From contig CP106741.1 in NCBI GenBank assembly GCA_030323305.1, positions 501,001 through 565,000 of the forward strand: a stretch of DNA of 64,000 nucleotides, given 5' to 3'. This stretch comes from Paenibacillus sp. CC-CFT747. GTDB lineage: Bacteria > Bacillota > Bacilli > Paenibacillales > NBRC-103111. The number at the start of each line of letters is the position of its first letter. The first letter of the stretch is position 1. Shown here piece after piece: positions 40,464-50,626 of the stretch. The position numbers and the translations under genes were made by a program. A model generated the notes under the pieces. It saw nothing but the letters and a program-made list of their open reading frames with translations, did not search any database and was not told the origin of the DNA.

Positions 40464-41327
40464 CTAAACCCGGGCAAGCTTATCCGGGTTCACTACCAAA
40501 TAGATTCTGGCAAGCTTACCTTGCCGGTGGTGGATAGACATGGCGCCAAGCGTTTCATTCCCCGAACGAAAGACGATACCGGCCTCCCCGTTCAGAGAGA
40601 CCCTCTTGAATTGAAGACTATTCGGATAAAAGGCCTGGGCGTTCTTAAACACGCCGAGCAGGAACCGAGCCACGCGATCGCGCTCTTGCAGAGGACGCGT
40701 CGACGCGGTTACTTTGCCGCCTCCATCGGAGACGAGCATGACGTCTTCAGTCAACAGGGACATCATATGATCGACGTTCCCTTGCTCGAGAGAGGAAAGG
40801 AACCGGCTTACCCATTCCATTTCCACCGCTTCCGCCGCAACCGGCTCCTCTTCGGATATTCCCATCTTGCCTCTTGCCCGGCTTAACAGCTTGCGGCAAT
40901 TCGCTTCCTGCTTGCCGAGCAGTTCCGCAATATCGGGATAATCGAAGCCCAGCCCCTCACGCAGGACGAAAACCGTCCGCTCTGTCGGCGTCAGCCGCTC
41001 CAACAGAACCAGCATGGCGTAAGACAGCAGATCGCGGCGGACGACCGTCATCTCGAGCGTATCCGTCTCCTGTGTCCGAATCGGTTCGGGCAGCCAAGGC
41101 CCTACATACATCTCCCTCTTCTTCCGCGCCGACTTCTGCTGATTAAGGCAGTGGTTGGTTACCATCTTGCACAAATACGCCTTCGGCTCCTCCAATCGTT
41201 CGGGATGCACGTCGCAGGCCTTAACAAACACGTCCTGTACCGCATCTTCCGCGTCTGCCGCCGAGCCAGTCAGTTGATACGCCAGCGTAAACAGCAGCGC
41301 TTTATATTGATCGTACAGTTCCTCCAT
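40464..41327 (-). CDS. ECF41-type (SigJ-like) RNA polymerase sigma factor with SnoaL-like C-terminal domain
   Basis: 287 residues. Region 2 is AYQLTGSAADAEDAVQDVFV, region 4 LTPTERTVFVLREGLGFDYP. A roughly 110-residue NTF2/SnoaL extension carries the three hallmark motifs of ECF41 proteins: WLPEP in the linker, DGGGK and C-terminal NPDKL. In this group the extension replaces a separate anti-sigma factor. It lies 54 bases downstream of the NAD(P)/FAD oxidoreductase on the same strand, matching the known habit of ECF41 genes to sit beside an oxidoreductase target. Confidence 0.92.
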   Translation of the reverse strand: MEELYDQYKALLFTLAYQLTGSAADAEDAVQDVFVKACDVHPERLEEPKAYLCKMVTNHCLNQQKSARKKREMYVGPWLPEPIRTQETDTLEMTVVRRDLLSYAMLVLLERLTPTERTVFVLREGLGFDYPDIAELLGKQEANCRKLLSRARGKMGISEEEPVAAEAVEMEWVSRFLSSLEQGNVDHMMSLLTEDVMLVSDGGGKVTASTRPLQERDRVARFLLGVFKNAQAFYPNSLQFKRVSLNGEAGIVFRSGNETLGAMSIHHRQGKLARIYLVVNPDKLARV

Positions 41328-41381
41328 TCGCCGTCTCCCCTTCTCCGGGCTGTTGGGCAGGGCAAGCTTGGTCTCTTGTTT

Positions 41382-42578
41382 TTATCGAAGCTTACTGCCT
41401 GCATCCCATGCAAAATTCCTGATTTTCCACGCCAGCTTTCCCGTTATGATCATATCCAGACCCCATTTGCGTCCCCACACCAATCCGCGGTTTTCCCCCA
41501 GGCCGATGCAGAAGAATTCCAATATCGAGCTGGGAGATTTGTGAACCGGCGCGGGGCGGCCCTCCAGATCGGACAACAGGATTTTCCCCAGTCGATCTGC
41601 CTGCAGCCCACCTTCCCCGCACCTCATCAGATCCGCCTTGCCGTTTCTCGGATCAACGATTCTCGCGCAGTCTCCAATGCTGTAGACGCCAGGCGCCCCT
41701 TGGACCCGATAGCATTCATCCACCAGCACCTGGCCATCAGGCGTAAGGGGCAAGCCCATATGGCGTAGGGCCGGATTCGGAATCAGACCAATCGTCCATA
41801 TGCATAGACCAACCGGCAGACGATCCCCATTGCTAAGCGTCACCCCTCCTGCTTCCTCCTGCATCACCTTACGGTTGTAAAGGACGGTTACGCCGCATTC
41901 TCTGAGGATCTGATCCAATTTACGTCCAACCTTCTCGGATCCTTCCAGGAATAAGCGTTTCTCTCCACTCAGCAAATAGACCGAGATTTCGGATGGGTTA
42001 AGCCCTAGAGACGAGGCTTCCTTCCGCATCTCAAGGGCCAGCTCGGCGGAGGTCTCCACACCGCTGATGCCCGCTCCCGCAACCGCTATGGACATCAGCC
42101 GCTTTCGTTCCTCAGGGTTCGTCTCGCCGGCAGCTCTCCGCAGGTTGGCGTGCCAGCGCCTCCGGATGTCCGCCGCAGCTTCCAGGTCGGTCAAAGCGAT
42201 GCCGCCCTGTTCGGGATCCGGCTGCCGAACGATGCTGCCGATCGCTACGACCAAAAGGTCATAATCCAGGCGGGCCTCCTTCCCTTGCCCATCCTCATAG
42301 TGAAGCTGTTTTCCCCTGCTGTCCACGGACGTAACCGTACCTTGGATGAATTCAACCCCTTCGCAAAACGAATAGTGCGTCCAGGGAATCATAATCTGCT
42401 CCTCGCCCACGGCCGGACGGAACAGAAGAATTTTGCGCACATGACCGGGCTGCTTGTCGATCAGAATAAACCGAATCCGCCGACCGTCCGCCATGTCCCG
42501 GGTCTCTTCCCTTATTGCTTTGAGCGCTCCGAGCCCTACATGGCCGCCTCCGATAACTATACAGGTCAAGTCGTTCAT
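41382..42578 (-). CDS. NAD(P)/FAD-dependent oxidoreductase (NDH-2-like)
   Basis: 398 residues from ATG 42578. FAD-binding CIVIGGGHVGLGALKAIRE, NAD-binding SIAVAGAGISGVETSAELAL and GVYSIGDCARIVDPRNG near the C-terminus. Resembles type II NADH dehydrogenases and their ferredoxin-reductase-like relatives. No TM anchor is obvious. It precedes the ECF41 sigma gene; an ECF41-like -35 element lies 54 bases upstream. Physiological acceptor unknown. Confidence 0.87.
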   Translation of the reverse strand: MNDLTCIVIGGGHVGLGALKAIREETRDMADGRRIRFILIDKQPGHVRKILLFRPAVGEEQIMIPWTHYSFCEGVEFIQGTVTSVDSRGKQLHYEDGQGKEARLDYDLLVVAIGSIVRQPDPEQGGIALTDLEAAADIRRRWHANLRRAAGETNPEERKRLMSIAVAGAGISGVETSAELALEMRKEASSLGLNPSEISVYLLSGEKRLFLEGSEKVGRKLDQILRECGVTVLYNRKVMQEEAGGVTLSNGDRLPVGLCIWTIGLIPNPALRHMGLPLTPDGQVLVDECYRVQGAPGVYSIGDCARIVDPRNGKADLMRCGEGGLQADRLGKILLSDLEGRPAPVHKSPSSILEFFCIGLGENRGLVWGRKWGLDMIITGKLAWKIRNFAWDAGSKLR

Positions 42579-42614
42579 CTTTCCCCAGCTCCTTTTGCGT
42601 TTTGCCCATATAAC

Positions 42615-42638
42615 AACGCAAGGCTCCGATTTGTGACA
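42615..42638 (-). promoter_or_regulatory. Candidate ECF41-dependent promoter
   Basis: Minus-strand TGTCACA, identical to the ECF41 -35 motif, then CGTT 13 bases later. The published spacing is nearer 16, so the -10 is uncertain. TGTCACA is embedded in an inverted repeat CCGAT..ATCGG. Confidence 0.45.
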
Positions 42639-42827
42639 TCGGAGAGGAACGAAATGAGAGAGTATCAGAAGGTCACAAGAGAACCCATCGAAGGCACACT
42701 TTAAGGTTCGGCTCGGACTTAACATAAGAAAACCTGTCTTTATCCCTTTCTGAAAGCCGCACCTGCTGTAAAAAGTATTCCAGGAAAACATTGCTAACAG
42801 ATTATCACCCATTAGCTTTCTCATCAA

Positions 42828-42867
42828 TAAAAAAGACGCGTCCCGCGCTCACGCTTGGGATGCGTCC
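42828..42867 (-). terminator. Terminator of the TPM-domain gene
   Basis: Minus-strand GACGCATCCC / GGGACGCGTC stem followed by TTTTTTATTG. Confidence 0.82.
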
Positions 42868-42875
42868 CACCATGC

Positions 42876-45259
42876 CTACCACTTGGAGCCGCCGGATTGG
42901 TTACCGGATGAGCCCCCGCCCCAGTTTCCTCCGCCGGAGGAACGTCCCGACGAGCCTTGGCCCCAGGATCCGCCGCCCGAGTACCCGCCTCCCCCGCGGG
43001 AGCGGGGATAGCCGAAGCCTGCCGGGCTGGCGGCCGGCCGGTTCTGCAGCTCCAGCGCCGCGACCAGCTGAAGGAGCTCGCTCCCTTGCCGGTAGGCCTC
43101 TTCATAGGCGCCGGCCTCGAGAAGCTGTCTGGCCTGCTGCCTCATGGAGGCGTAGGACCGCCCGTAGGAGGAGGACCCGAAGGGGCCCTGCACCGACCGG
43201 TAGCGGGCATCCGCTTCCAGCAGCGCGCGCTCGGCCGCCTCCTTCTGGGAAGCCAGCCGGTTCGCCAGCTCGGCGAAGCTTCGTACCGCTTCCGTCAGCC
43301 CGGACACCTGCCGGTCGGCCTCCGCCAGGTTGTACGGGGCGGAAGCCAGCGCGCCTTCCGAGCGGCTGTTCCAGGCTGCGAGCTGCCCGGCTAGTCCGCC
43401 GAGTCCGGAGGAGCTCGCCAGGCTGAGGCCCCGGCTTGGGACGGCTTCCAGCAGCCCATTGTACGTCTGCCAAGCCTCCTGCTTCCGGAGCCTCAGGCTC
43501 TGAAGCGTCCGGTCGAGCTCCCGGCCGAGACGGCCGGCTTCCTCGAGCCAGCTTTCGGCCGAGGAAGCTTTTGCAAGCAGGGCATCGAGCTTCTCCCGGG
43601 CCGCCTCGAACGCTTGGTGCTCCTCGTCCGTTTCGGTCCGGATCGACGGCAGCCCCCGGTCGATTTCGCTCAGAGTCTGCTCCACCACACTCTCCCGGTT
43701 TAGCAGCTCCCGCCAATGCGTCTCGTCATACTCGGCCCTCACCCGGCTAAGCTCCGCCTGAAGACCGTTGTCCTCCTGCCGGATCCTCCGGATCCTTTCC
43801 TCGAGCCCGGCCAGATCGGCGCGGTTGCGCTCCCGAAGCTCGCCCTGTCTCTTCGTCCGGTCGAGCGCCTCCCGGGCAAGCCCGTCCCGCTCCTCCGCCA
43901 GCCGGCGGACCTCCTCCATCCTTCCGGCCTGCAGCGCGGCAAGGAGCTCTCCCGACAGCTTCTCCGCCCGCTCGAGGCGGGCATAAGGATCGAAGTCCGG
44001 CAGCTTCAGCCGCTCTTCGGCGATAAGGCGGCCGACCTCTTCCCGGATCCGGCCCACCGAAACCGGAAACGCACGGCGGTCTTTCTCATACCGGCCGACG
44101 TCCTGCACATCGGTCACAAGCATCGTCAGGACCGCTTCCGCCTCCCCGCCCGCCTTCTCGGCCTCCACCGGATCAAAGGGGACGAGCTCCCCCGCTTGGG
44201 CGATGGCCTTCTCCAGTTCGTCCAGCCGGCTGTAAAGCTCCGTTAACGGGAAGCTTTTTCCTGCGCCAGCTTGTCCGTTTCGGCTTTCAGGGATTGCAGC
44301 CGGGAAGACAGGTCGGTCACCTTGCTCTTAACGGACTTGTCGACCTTCTCCAGATGCTCGACTTCCTTATGGACCTCATCGTATTCCGACTTCAACGAAG
44401 CATGGCGGGCTTCCATCTCTCCCAGAAACCGTCCTAGACCGGCTGCGTTCAGGAAAGAACCGCCATGCTCCTTCAAGGCAGACACCAGCTCATTCGCCCT
44501 TACGGTCAAATCCGTCAACTTCCCGTCGGCGGCCTGAACCAGCTTCTCCGTCTCGCCCTGCACGAGTCCGATGTACTCCCTCAGTTCCTCGGACGTGCGG
44601 GTGATCGCCACGAACGTGGACTCCGCCTCGCCGCGCAGGCGGACCAGCCGGCCCCGCATCCGCCAGCTGTACATAAGATACATGGCTAGAGCAGCTGCGG
44701 CCAGGCCAAGCACGAGCGGGCCGACAGGCAAGCCGGAGCTCCCTGTCCGGTTCGTCGACGGAATACCTTCGGGAGCCGACCCGGTCCCGGCGGCCGGGGC
44801 AGCCGGAAGCTCTTGAACCGCCCGCATTAAATTAACCGCCCCGCCGGTGAAATCCCCCGCTTGGGCATAGGGAATGAATTCTTCCGCCACAAAAGCGTCG
44901 ATCGGCTGGGAGCGCCCCATGCGCGCTTCGAGCTTCCGCAGCAGCTCCGGATTGCGAAAGTTCAACTCCACCCGCCGGTCCGTCCGGGAAAGGAGCAGCA
45001 GAATATCTTCAGGGCCGAGCCCCCACTCCCGGTACACCCGGTCTGCATAGGCCTGCGGTTCCTCTCCTTTTAAACTGGTAACGGTCAGAATATGAAAGGT
45101 ATAAGCGCCCTTTTGTGCGGTCTCTTCTAAGGGCTTACTATTTCCTGCAGGAAACATTCCGGCCTCGTCATGCACCAGGCCTGTAGTCGCGGCGTAAGCC
45201 GGCATTACCAGGCTGAGCATAAGCCCGAGCACAAGCAGGAAGCTTCTAATGGTACGCAT
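42876..45259 (-). CDS. TPM-domain, membrane-anchored coiled-coil protein with Gly/Ser-rich tail (one frame break)
   Basis: About 794 residues. Signal peptide (FLLVLGLMLSLVMPAYA), extracellular TPM domain (about 25-150; GLVHDEAGMFPAGNSKPLEE, WGLGPEDILLLLSRTDRRVE), TM near 185 (VGPLVLGLAAAALAMYLMYS), then about 500 residues of cytoplasmic coiled coil, and a C-terminal tail of GGGYSGGGSWGQGSS type. The frame is lost at TTTTT 44255-44259; one base restores AQEKSFPLTELYSRLDELEK. The coiled-coil part recalls EzrA-like scaffolds. A role at the cell envelope is inferred; no enzymatic residue assignment is possible. Confidence 0.8.
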
Positions 45260-45445
45260 CCTTGTCCCTCCCCGGCAATCTCGTTACCCTTTTTTACCCG
45301 ATTGCCCCTGGAACTAAGCAAGGCCCCCGCACCGGCACGTAAGTAGAAAGGACTTTTTTCCTGCTTTTTCTACCGAACCCGTCTATCTTTCGACAAAATA
45401 TGGTAAAATACCCTTATCTACTTAAGCAACCGAGGAGTGACTTCT

Positions 45446-46936
45446 TTGCCAACCACCGCCCGCCGCTCCCCTCAGTCTCTCGATCTTGGACGGTACCAAC
45501 AGGAACGGGATCTCCAGATGCTTCAGAGGCTCCGTTACTCCTCTTTTCTCGTTTTGGCTCTGGCTCCTTTTCAGCTTTATGCCGATTTCTTCCTGTACCG
45601 GGACGCGTCTCCCGCTTCCTTTCGTTACATCCTTCTTGCCATTCATGTCATTGGACTGCTGCTTTCCCTGCTGTACCTGATGCTCTATCCGCATAAAAGG
45701 ATGACCGGTCACCGGTTCGGCCTTTCCCCTTCTGTCGTGATTACTGCATATTCCTGCTTATATCTCGGAGGAGGGATTCTAGCGTCGCTTAACAGCCAAA
45801 GCCTGACCGGGAACGTCGATGCCTATGTGGTCATCCTCTTTGCCGTAGCCGTGCTGCTCCCCTACCGGCCTGTTCCCTTCCTTGTTATAGTGGCAGCGGG
45901 GCACGCCCTGTTTCTCCTTCTGCTGGCGCACGTCAGCCGGGACCCCTTTGCCCTCGTCTCCAAGCAGATCAACACATCGGCTGCCGCCTTGATGAGCGTG
46001 GTCGCGGTTTTCACGTTCGACCGCCTGCGGTTCAATAATTTCAGACACCGGGTTATGCTCGAAGAGAAGGAGGAGCACCTCCGCCGGCTGTTCATGATCA
46101 ATCCCCTTCCCCTCGTGCTCACCAGCATGGACGGAGAAAGAGTGATCCTGCACAATGACAAAGCGAAGGATTGGCTGGGGCTCTATGAGGAGGGCCGCGA
46201 GGCTCCCGTCTCCTCCCTTTTGTACCGGGATGAGACGGACCGTCTGGAGATTGCCGCCGGCCTGGAACAGAACGGGCGCATCCCGAACCGGATGCTTCCG
46301 GTAACGCTGCCTTCCGGGGAGACAAGATGGGTGATCGTCAACTACGAGCGGATGGACTATGCGGGGGAAGCCTGCGTGCTGATCGGCATGACGGACATCT
46401 CGGAACTCAAGCGGCTGGAGGACGAGCTCACCCGCCATGCCACCACGGATGAATTGACCGGGGTGCTGAACCGCCGGCAGGGCATGCTTCTTCTGCAGAA
46501 GGAAATGGAGGAGTCGGAACGGACCCGCCGCGGCTTCGTGCTAGGCTTCGTGGACATAAATGGGTTAAAGCAGGTCAATGACCGGTACGGTCATGCCGAA
46601 GGCGATGACCTGATCGCCACGGCGAGCGGGGTAGTTCAGCAGCATCTGCGTCCCGGCGAGTTTCTGTTCCGCTTTGGAGGGGATGAATTCGTAATGGTCC
46701 TTCGAGGCGGACTGAAAGAAGCCGGCCAAAGGTGGGAACATATGCAGTACGGCCTTCTGGAGGCTAATCGCACCGCCGGCAAGCCCTACGAAACAAGGGC
46801 AAGCTGCGGGTTGACCCGCAGCCTGCCCGGAAGTAAGCTCAGCCCCGAGGAGTTAATCGAACGGGCTGACGCCGAGATGTACCAGAACAAAAAAAGGCTC
46901 AAAGCCCCTTCCTCCGATAAGGTGCGGGAGGGTTGA
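45446..46936 (+). CDS. Membrane-bound diguanylate cyclase (PAS-GGDEF)
   Basis: About 496 residues. A TTG start at 45446 lies 9 bases after GAGGAG; GTG 45437 is the alternative. Five or six TM helices (about 30-200), PAS domain (FMINPLPLVLTSMDGERVIL), then GGDEF domain with DELTGVLNRRQGM, GFVDINGLKQVNDRYGHAEG and the active motif FRFGGDEFVMV. An intact GGDEF predicts c-di-GMP synthesis. The product-inhibition site position reads RPGE instead of RxxD, so feedback may be weak. Convergent with the LytS-like kinase gene, 18 bases apart. Confidence 0.92.
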   Translation: MPTTARRSPQSLDLGRYQQERDLQMLQRLRYSSFLVLALAPFQLYADFFLYRDASPASFRYILLAIHVIGLLLSLLYLMLYPHKRMTGHRFGLSPSVVITAYSCLYLGGGILASLNSQSLTGNVDAYVVILFAVAVLLPYRPVPFLVIVAAGHALFLLLLAHVSRDPFALVSKQINTSAAALMSVVAVFTFDRLRFNNFRHRVMLEEKEEHLRRLFMINPLPLVLTSMDGERVILHNDKAKDWLGLYEEGREAPVSSLLYRDETDRLEIAAGLEQNGRIPNRMLPVTLPSGETRWVIVNYERMDYAGEACVLIGMTDISELKRLEDELTRHATTDELTGVLNRRQGMLLLQKEMEESERTRRGFVLGFVDINGLKQVNDRYGHAEGDDLIATASGVVQQHLRPGEFLFRFGGDEFVMVLRGGLKEAGQRWEHMQYGLLEANRTAGKPYETRASCGLTRSLPGSKLSPEELIERADAEMYQNKKRLKAPSSDKVREG

Positions 46937-46954
46937 TAAACCCGGCCTTCGGGT

Positions 46955-48207
46955 CTACCGGTCGGACTTGGGGAAGGAAATGGCAAACCGCGTTCCTTTC
47001 CCCTCTCGCTGGTCACCCTTACTTTGCCGCCAAGGGAGCGGATGATCTGGAAGCTGACCGTCATGCCGAGGCCCGTCCCGCTTTCCTTCAAGGAATAGAA
47101 CGGCGACCCCAGCCGGTCCAGCTGCTCCCGGGTCATGCCCACCCCCTGGTCTTCAATCGTCAAGAGGACCCGGGAATCCCCTTCGGCCGAGCAGGCGGCC
47201 CGAATGCTTCCTCCCTCCGGCATGGATTCCACCGCATTTTTCAGGATATTGACGAGGCACTGGCTGAGCTTGCGGGGATTGGCCCGAATCCAGCAATCTG
47301 CATCTCTCTCGGTATGGATCGTGACGCTGCGGAGCTCCGCGTACGAGTGCAGCAGGTTGGCCACCCTCTGCAGCTGGAAGCCCGCCTCCACCTCTTCGTT
47401 GTCCCCGGCAGCCGGTTTGCCGAAATCGAGCAGCTCGTTGATGGTCTCGTTGGCCCGGTCCAGCTCCTCAATGGAAAGCTGGATGAATTCCTTCTTCCGG
47501 GGAGGAAGAGCGGGGTCGTCCAAGAGCTGCAGAAATCCCCGCACCACCTGCATCGGATTCCGGATCTCGTGGGCAAAAATCCCCGTCAAGTCGCGGATCG
47601 CCCGGAATTTCTCCGCTTCCAGCATCTCGCTGCGCAGCCGCCGGATCTCTCGCAAATGCTCATAAAAGGCCGTAAGGAGCCCTCCGACCACCGTAACAAA
47701 AAGCAGGTGGAGGCCTTGGACCGGAAGAGTTCCCAGCTCTCCCCCATTGAGCACCTGAAACCACACCAGCCCGACTAAGGCGTAGAGCAGGGTCAGGCTG
47801 GCCGCAAGACGGATTCGCTTCGGCTTATCGGCCGCCTGAAAGCGGCGGACGTTCCCCAGCACAACCGGAAAAGCCGTCAGCAGAGCGCCCAGCGTATTAT
47901 AGAAGCCGGGATCGAGCCCGCCGGCAAGCCGGTACCCCACCGTGAAAACGGCGAGAAACAGGCCAGTTGTGGGGCCTCCGTACAAGGTGCCGAGCACAAG
48001 AGGAACCACCCGGACATCGAGCCGGTAGCCCTCTCCGAAATGGGCCGGGAAGGTCATGCAAAGCATGACGGCCAAGCACCACAGGGCGGCCATGACGGCT
48101 TTTTCCCGCCAGCCCTGCTTCCCTCTCTCCTCGAAGAACGGCTGGTAGGTAAACATGGGGATGGCCGAAAGGGCCAACTGCAGCAAGAAGTCTTTGATCA
48201 CATTCAT
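46955..48207 (-). CDS. LytS-type (5TM-5TMR) sensor histidine kinase (one frame break)
   Basis: About 418 residues. Five to six TM helices of the 5TMR_LYT type (RLDVRVVPLVLGTLYGGPTT, then GLFLAVFTVGYRLAGGLDPG), HisKA with LTGIFAHEIRNPMQVVRGFL, HATPase with CLVNILKNAVESMPEG and SLKESGTGLGMTVSFQIIRS. One base missing near 46995 turns the true ending KGTRFAISFPKSDR into a long spurious tail. No response regulator is adjacent, so it is an orphan; a phosphorelay input is possible. Confidence 0.88.
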
Positions 48208-48268
48208 GAAGGTACCTTTTCCCTGGAATTATGCTTCTATCATAGCACGGAAAAGGACCGTTCAGTAG

Positions 48269-48742
48269 TCAACAGGAGACAAGACGGGCCCCCAATTTTT
48301 TGGCAAATCCTCTGGCCCCTTCGTCCATCACCTTGCGGTGGTTCCACCGGTAGAGCGGCCGCAGAAGCGGAGCAAGCCTGTTCATCCACGACTTGTTGGT
48401 GTTCACCTGCCAGCGGTATTCGATCCGGGTAATGGTCCCGTGCTGGGTCAGCTTCCAGGCCCCTCTTCCCTCCAACTCCCCGTAGGCCTTGAATTCCAGA
48501 GCCCGCATCGGCTCACAGTGGACGAGCTCGGACAAGAAGATAAGCCGGTAAGGTAGCTTCGTCCGAAAGATGGAGGCATACACGCTTCCGATTCCATTGC
48601 CCGGGCTGCCCTCCCTCACCTTATAGGCCGAGACCCCTTTCCACCACTGCCCGTACTGGTAATCGCTGAGAAGCTCCCATACGCGGGAGAGATCCGCTTC
48701 CACCTCCCAAATGGTTCGGAAGGCATACTGATAGGCCGTCAA
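48269..48742 (-). CDS. SRPBCC (START-like) family protein
   Basis: 157 residues. TTG start 8 bases after GGAGGG. YAFRTIWEVEADLSRVWELL, DYQYGQWWKGVSAYKVREGS and FLSELVHCEPMRALEFKAYG follow the polyketide-cyclase/START fold pattern, a hydrophobic ligand-binding pocket. C-terminal half is basic. Monocistronic by position; ligand unknown. Confidence 0.8.
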   Translation of the reverse strand: MTAYQYAFRTIWEVEADLSRVWELLSDYQYGQWWKGVSAYKVREGSPGNGIGSVYASIFRTKLPYRLIFLSELVHCEPMRALEFKAYGELEGRGAWKLTQHGTITRIEYRWQVNTNKSWMNRLAPLLRPLYRWNHRKVMDEGARGFAKKLGARLVSC

Positions 48743-48890
48743 CGTTCATCCCTCCGTCCTTACTCCGGTTTGTTCCCGGACACGGCCCGTCCCGTGTTCC
48801 GTTTTCTATCTTCTACCCGGTGCGGACCGGATTGAAAACCAACACAGAACTTGGGGGAGCGGAGGGGATACAGGCGGATCCTTCCCGATA

Positions 48891-48920
48891 GAAAAAGACA
48901 CCCGGCCGAGGCCGGGTGCC
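48891..48920 (-). terminator. Terminator of the sugar porter gene
   Basis: Minus-strand CACCCGGC / GCCGGGTG stem followed by TCTTTTTC. Confidence 0.85.
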
Positions 48921-48965
48921 TTGATGATTGTCAAGCCTATGGGAATCACGCGAGCCTGATCCGTC

Positions 48966-50340
48966 TTACGACCGGTCGGCCCAATACTGCTCGATTTCCT
49001 CCAGCGATTTGCCCTTCGTTTCGGGGACCGCCTTCGCGCAGAAGAAGACCCCGACAAGAGAAATAGCGCCGAACAACCAGAACGTGGCCGCGGTGCCGAT
49101 GCCGTCCAAGAGCATGGGGAACGTCTGGGAAACCAGGTAATCCGCCAGCCATAAGCATAACGCCGCGAAGGCCGTGGCCCGGCCTCTGACCCGGGTAGGG
49201 AAGATTTCCGAAATCATGACCCACACGACCGGCCCGAGGGAAACGGCAAACGCCGCTACATACAGCAGAATAAAGAAGAGGATCCAGGAGCCCGGCATAT
49301 CCGGGGAATGGAAACCATACCCCACAACGGCCAAACAAACCGTCATCAGGATGGAACCCACCAGAAGGAGCGCCTTTCGCCCCGCTTTATCAATAAGCCA
49401 TAAGGCGACCAGAGTAAAGGCAAAATTCACGAGCCCGACCAGAATCGTCTGCGTCAGGGCGGCATTGGTACCGGCCCCCGTTTGTTTAAAGATTTCCGGG
49501 GCATAGTACATGATCGCGTTTATCCCGGTGATCTGCTGAAGAACGGCCAAAGCGACTCCCACCAGTAGCGGCTGCCGGAGAGCGCGGCGGAACAGATCCT
49601 TGAAGGACCCTTCGTCGCTTTCCTTCAGGTTCATGATTTCATGCAGGTCCGCCTTCGCCGCCTCCTTGCCGTTCATGCGTTCCAGAACCTCCAGGGCGCG
49701 GACTTCCTGTTTATTCTTCATAAGCCAGCGGGGGTTTCCGGAATAAATAACAGCAGCAGCATATACAGAATTCCCGGCGCTATGCCGAAGCCCAACATCC
49801 ACCGCCAGGCGGTGGAAACATCCCAGGCGTTGTCCCCGAAGCCGGCAATCTGGGCGTTGATGAAGAAGGTGACGAAGATGCCGGTCACGACCGCAAATTG
49901 ATAAATGGAGACCAGGCGGCCCCGAATCCGGGCAGGGGCGATTTCCGAAATGTACAGAGGGGCCAGCGTCGAAGCCATCCCCACGCCGATCCCCCGATAA
50001 TCCGGGCGACGATAAGCCCGGTTACCGTGCTCGGAATGGCGGAGCCTATGGAACCGGCGACGAAGATAAGCGCTGAGGCGATCAGCATCTTTTTGCGGCC
50101 GAACTTATCGCTCAGCACTCCGGAGGAAGCGGCCCCGGCGGCGGCGCCCACGATCAGACTGGACACCATCCACCCGAGCATGCCCGGGTTCAGATCGAAT
50201 CGTTCTTGAATAAAACCGACGGCGCCGGAAATAACCGCGGTATCATACCCGAACAAAAAACCGCCAATGGCGGCAATGATGGAATAAACCGTCGAGAAGA
50301 GAGAGAACGCTCTGCGTACAGGGGGACGTGGATTTGTCAA
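48966..50340 (-). CDS. Sugar porter family MFS transporter (two frame breaks)
   Basis: About 458 residues, 12 TM. TTG start with AAAGGAG 8 bases upstream. Family signatures: FLFGYDTAVISGAVGFIQER, DKFGRKK, APLYISEIAPARIRGRLVSI, PETPRWLMKNK, QQITGINAIMYYAPEIFKQT and PETKGKSLEEIEQYW. Breaks at CCCCC 49991-49995 and GGGGG 49730-49734 are each repaired by one base. Proton-coupled uptake of a hexose, pentose or inositol; an IolT-like role is possible given the iol operon 12 kb away, but there is no iol-type operator upstream. Confidence 0.9.
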
Positions 50341-50382
50341 AATGATTACTCCTTTATGGGTGGTGGCCTCTAGATGATGGAG

Positions 50383-50447
50383 CCTGTCACAGGGGATTCC
50401 CCAAAATGACATGAACCCATCATAGACATTATCCGGAACCCTGTCAA
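50383..50447 (-). promoter_or_regulatory. Sigma-A promoter of the sugar porter, with downstream palindrome
   Basis: Minus-strand consensus TTGACA (50442-50447), 17-base spacer, TATGAT (50419-50424). Downstream at 50383-50393 is the 11-base palindrome CCTGTCACAGG, a possible operator. Confidence 0.7.
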
Positions 50448-50531
50448 AAATCCGCATGCCGCCCGGCCGCAATCGGATTTATTTACTAGTTTCTCCTAAA
50501 CCATCCACGGCATCCCCCTGTCGGGGTAAAA

Positions 50532-50563
50532 GAAAAACCCCGCCGTTAGCCAGCAGGGTTTTT
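50532..50563. terminator. Rho-independent terminator after the truncated sensor gene
   Basis: AAAAACCCCGCCG..CAGCAGGGTTTTT hairpin, T-rich on both strands; it separates the sensor remnant from the sugar porter promoter. Confidence 0.8.
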
Positions 50564-50626
50564 GCCCAAATCCTTTATTGTTCCCGCACCGTCAGCCTGC
50601 CGTCTCTCTCTTCTGATTCTCCCCGC

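Noticed and set aside
46786..46954. Extended C-terminus of the LytS-like kinase reaching into the diguanylate cyclase gene
   Set aside because: Restoring one base near 46995 gives the normal kinase ending and a stop at 46955-46957; the extension is out-of-frame antisense sequence.
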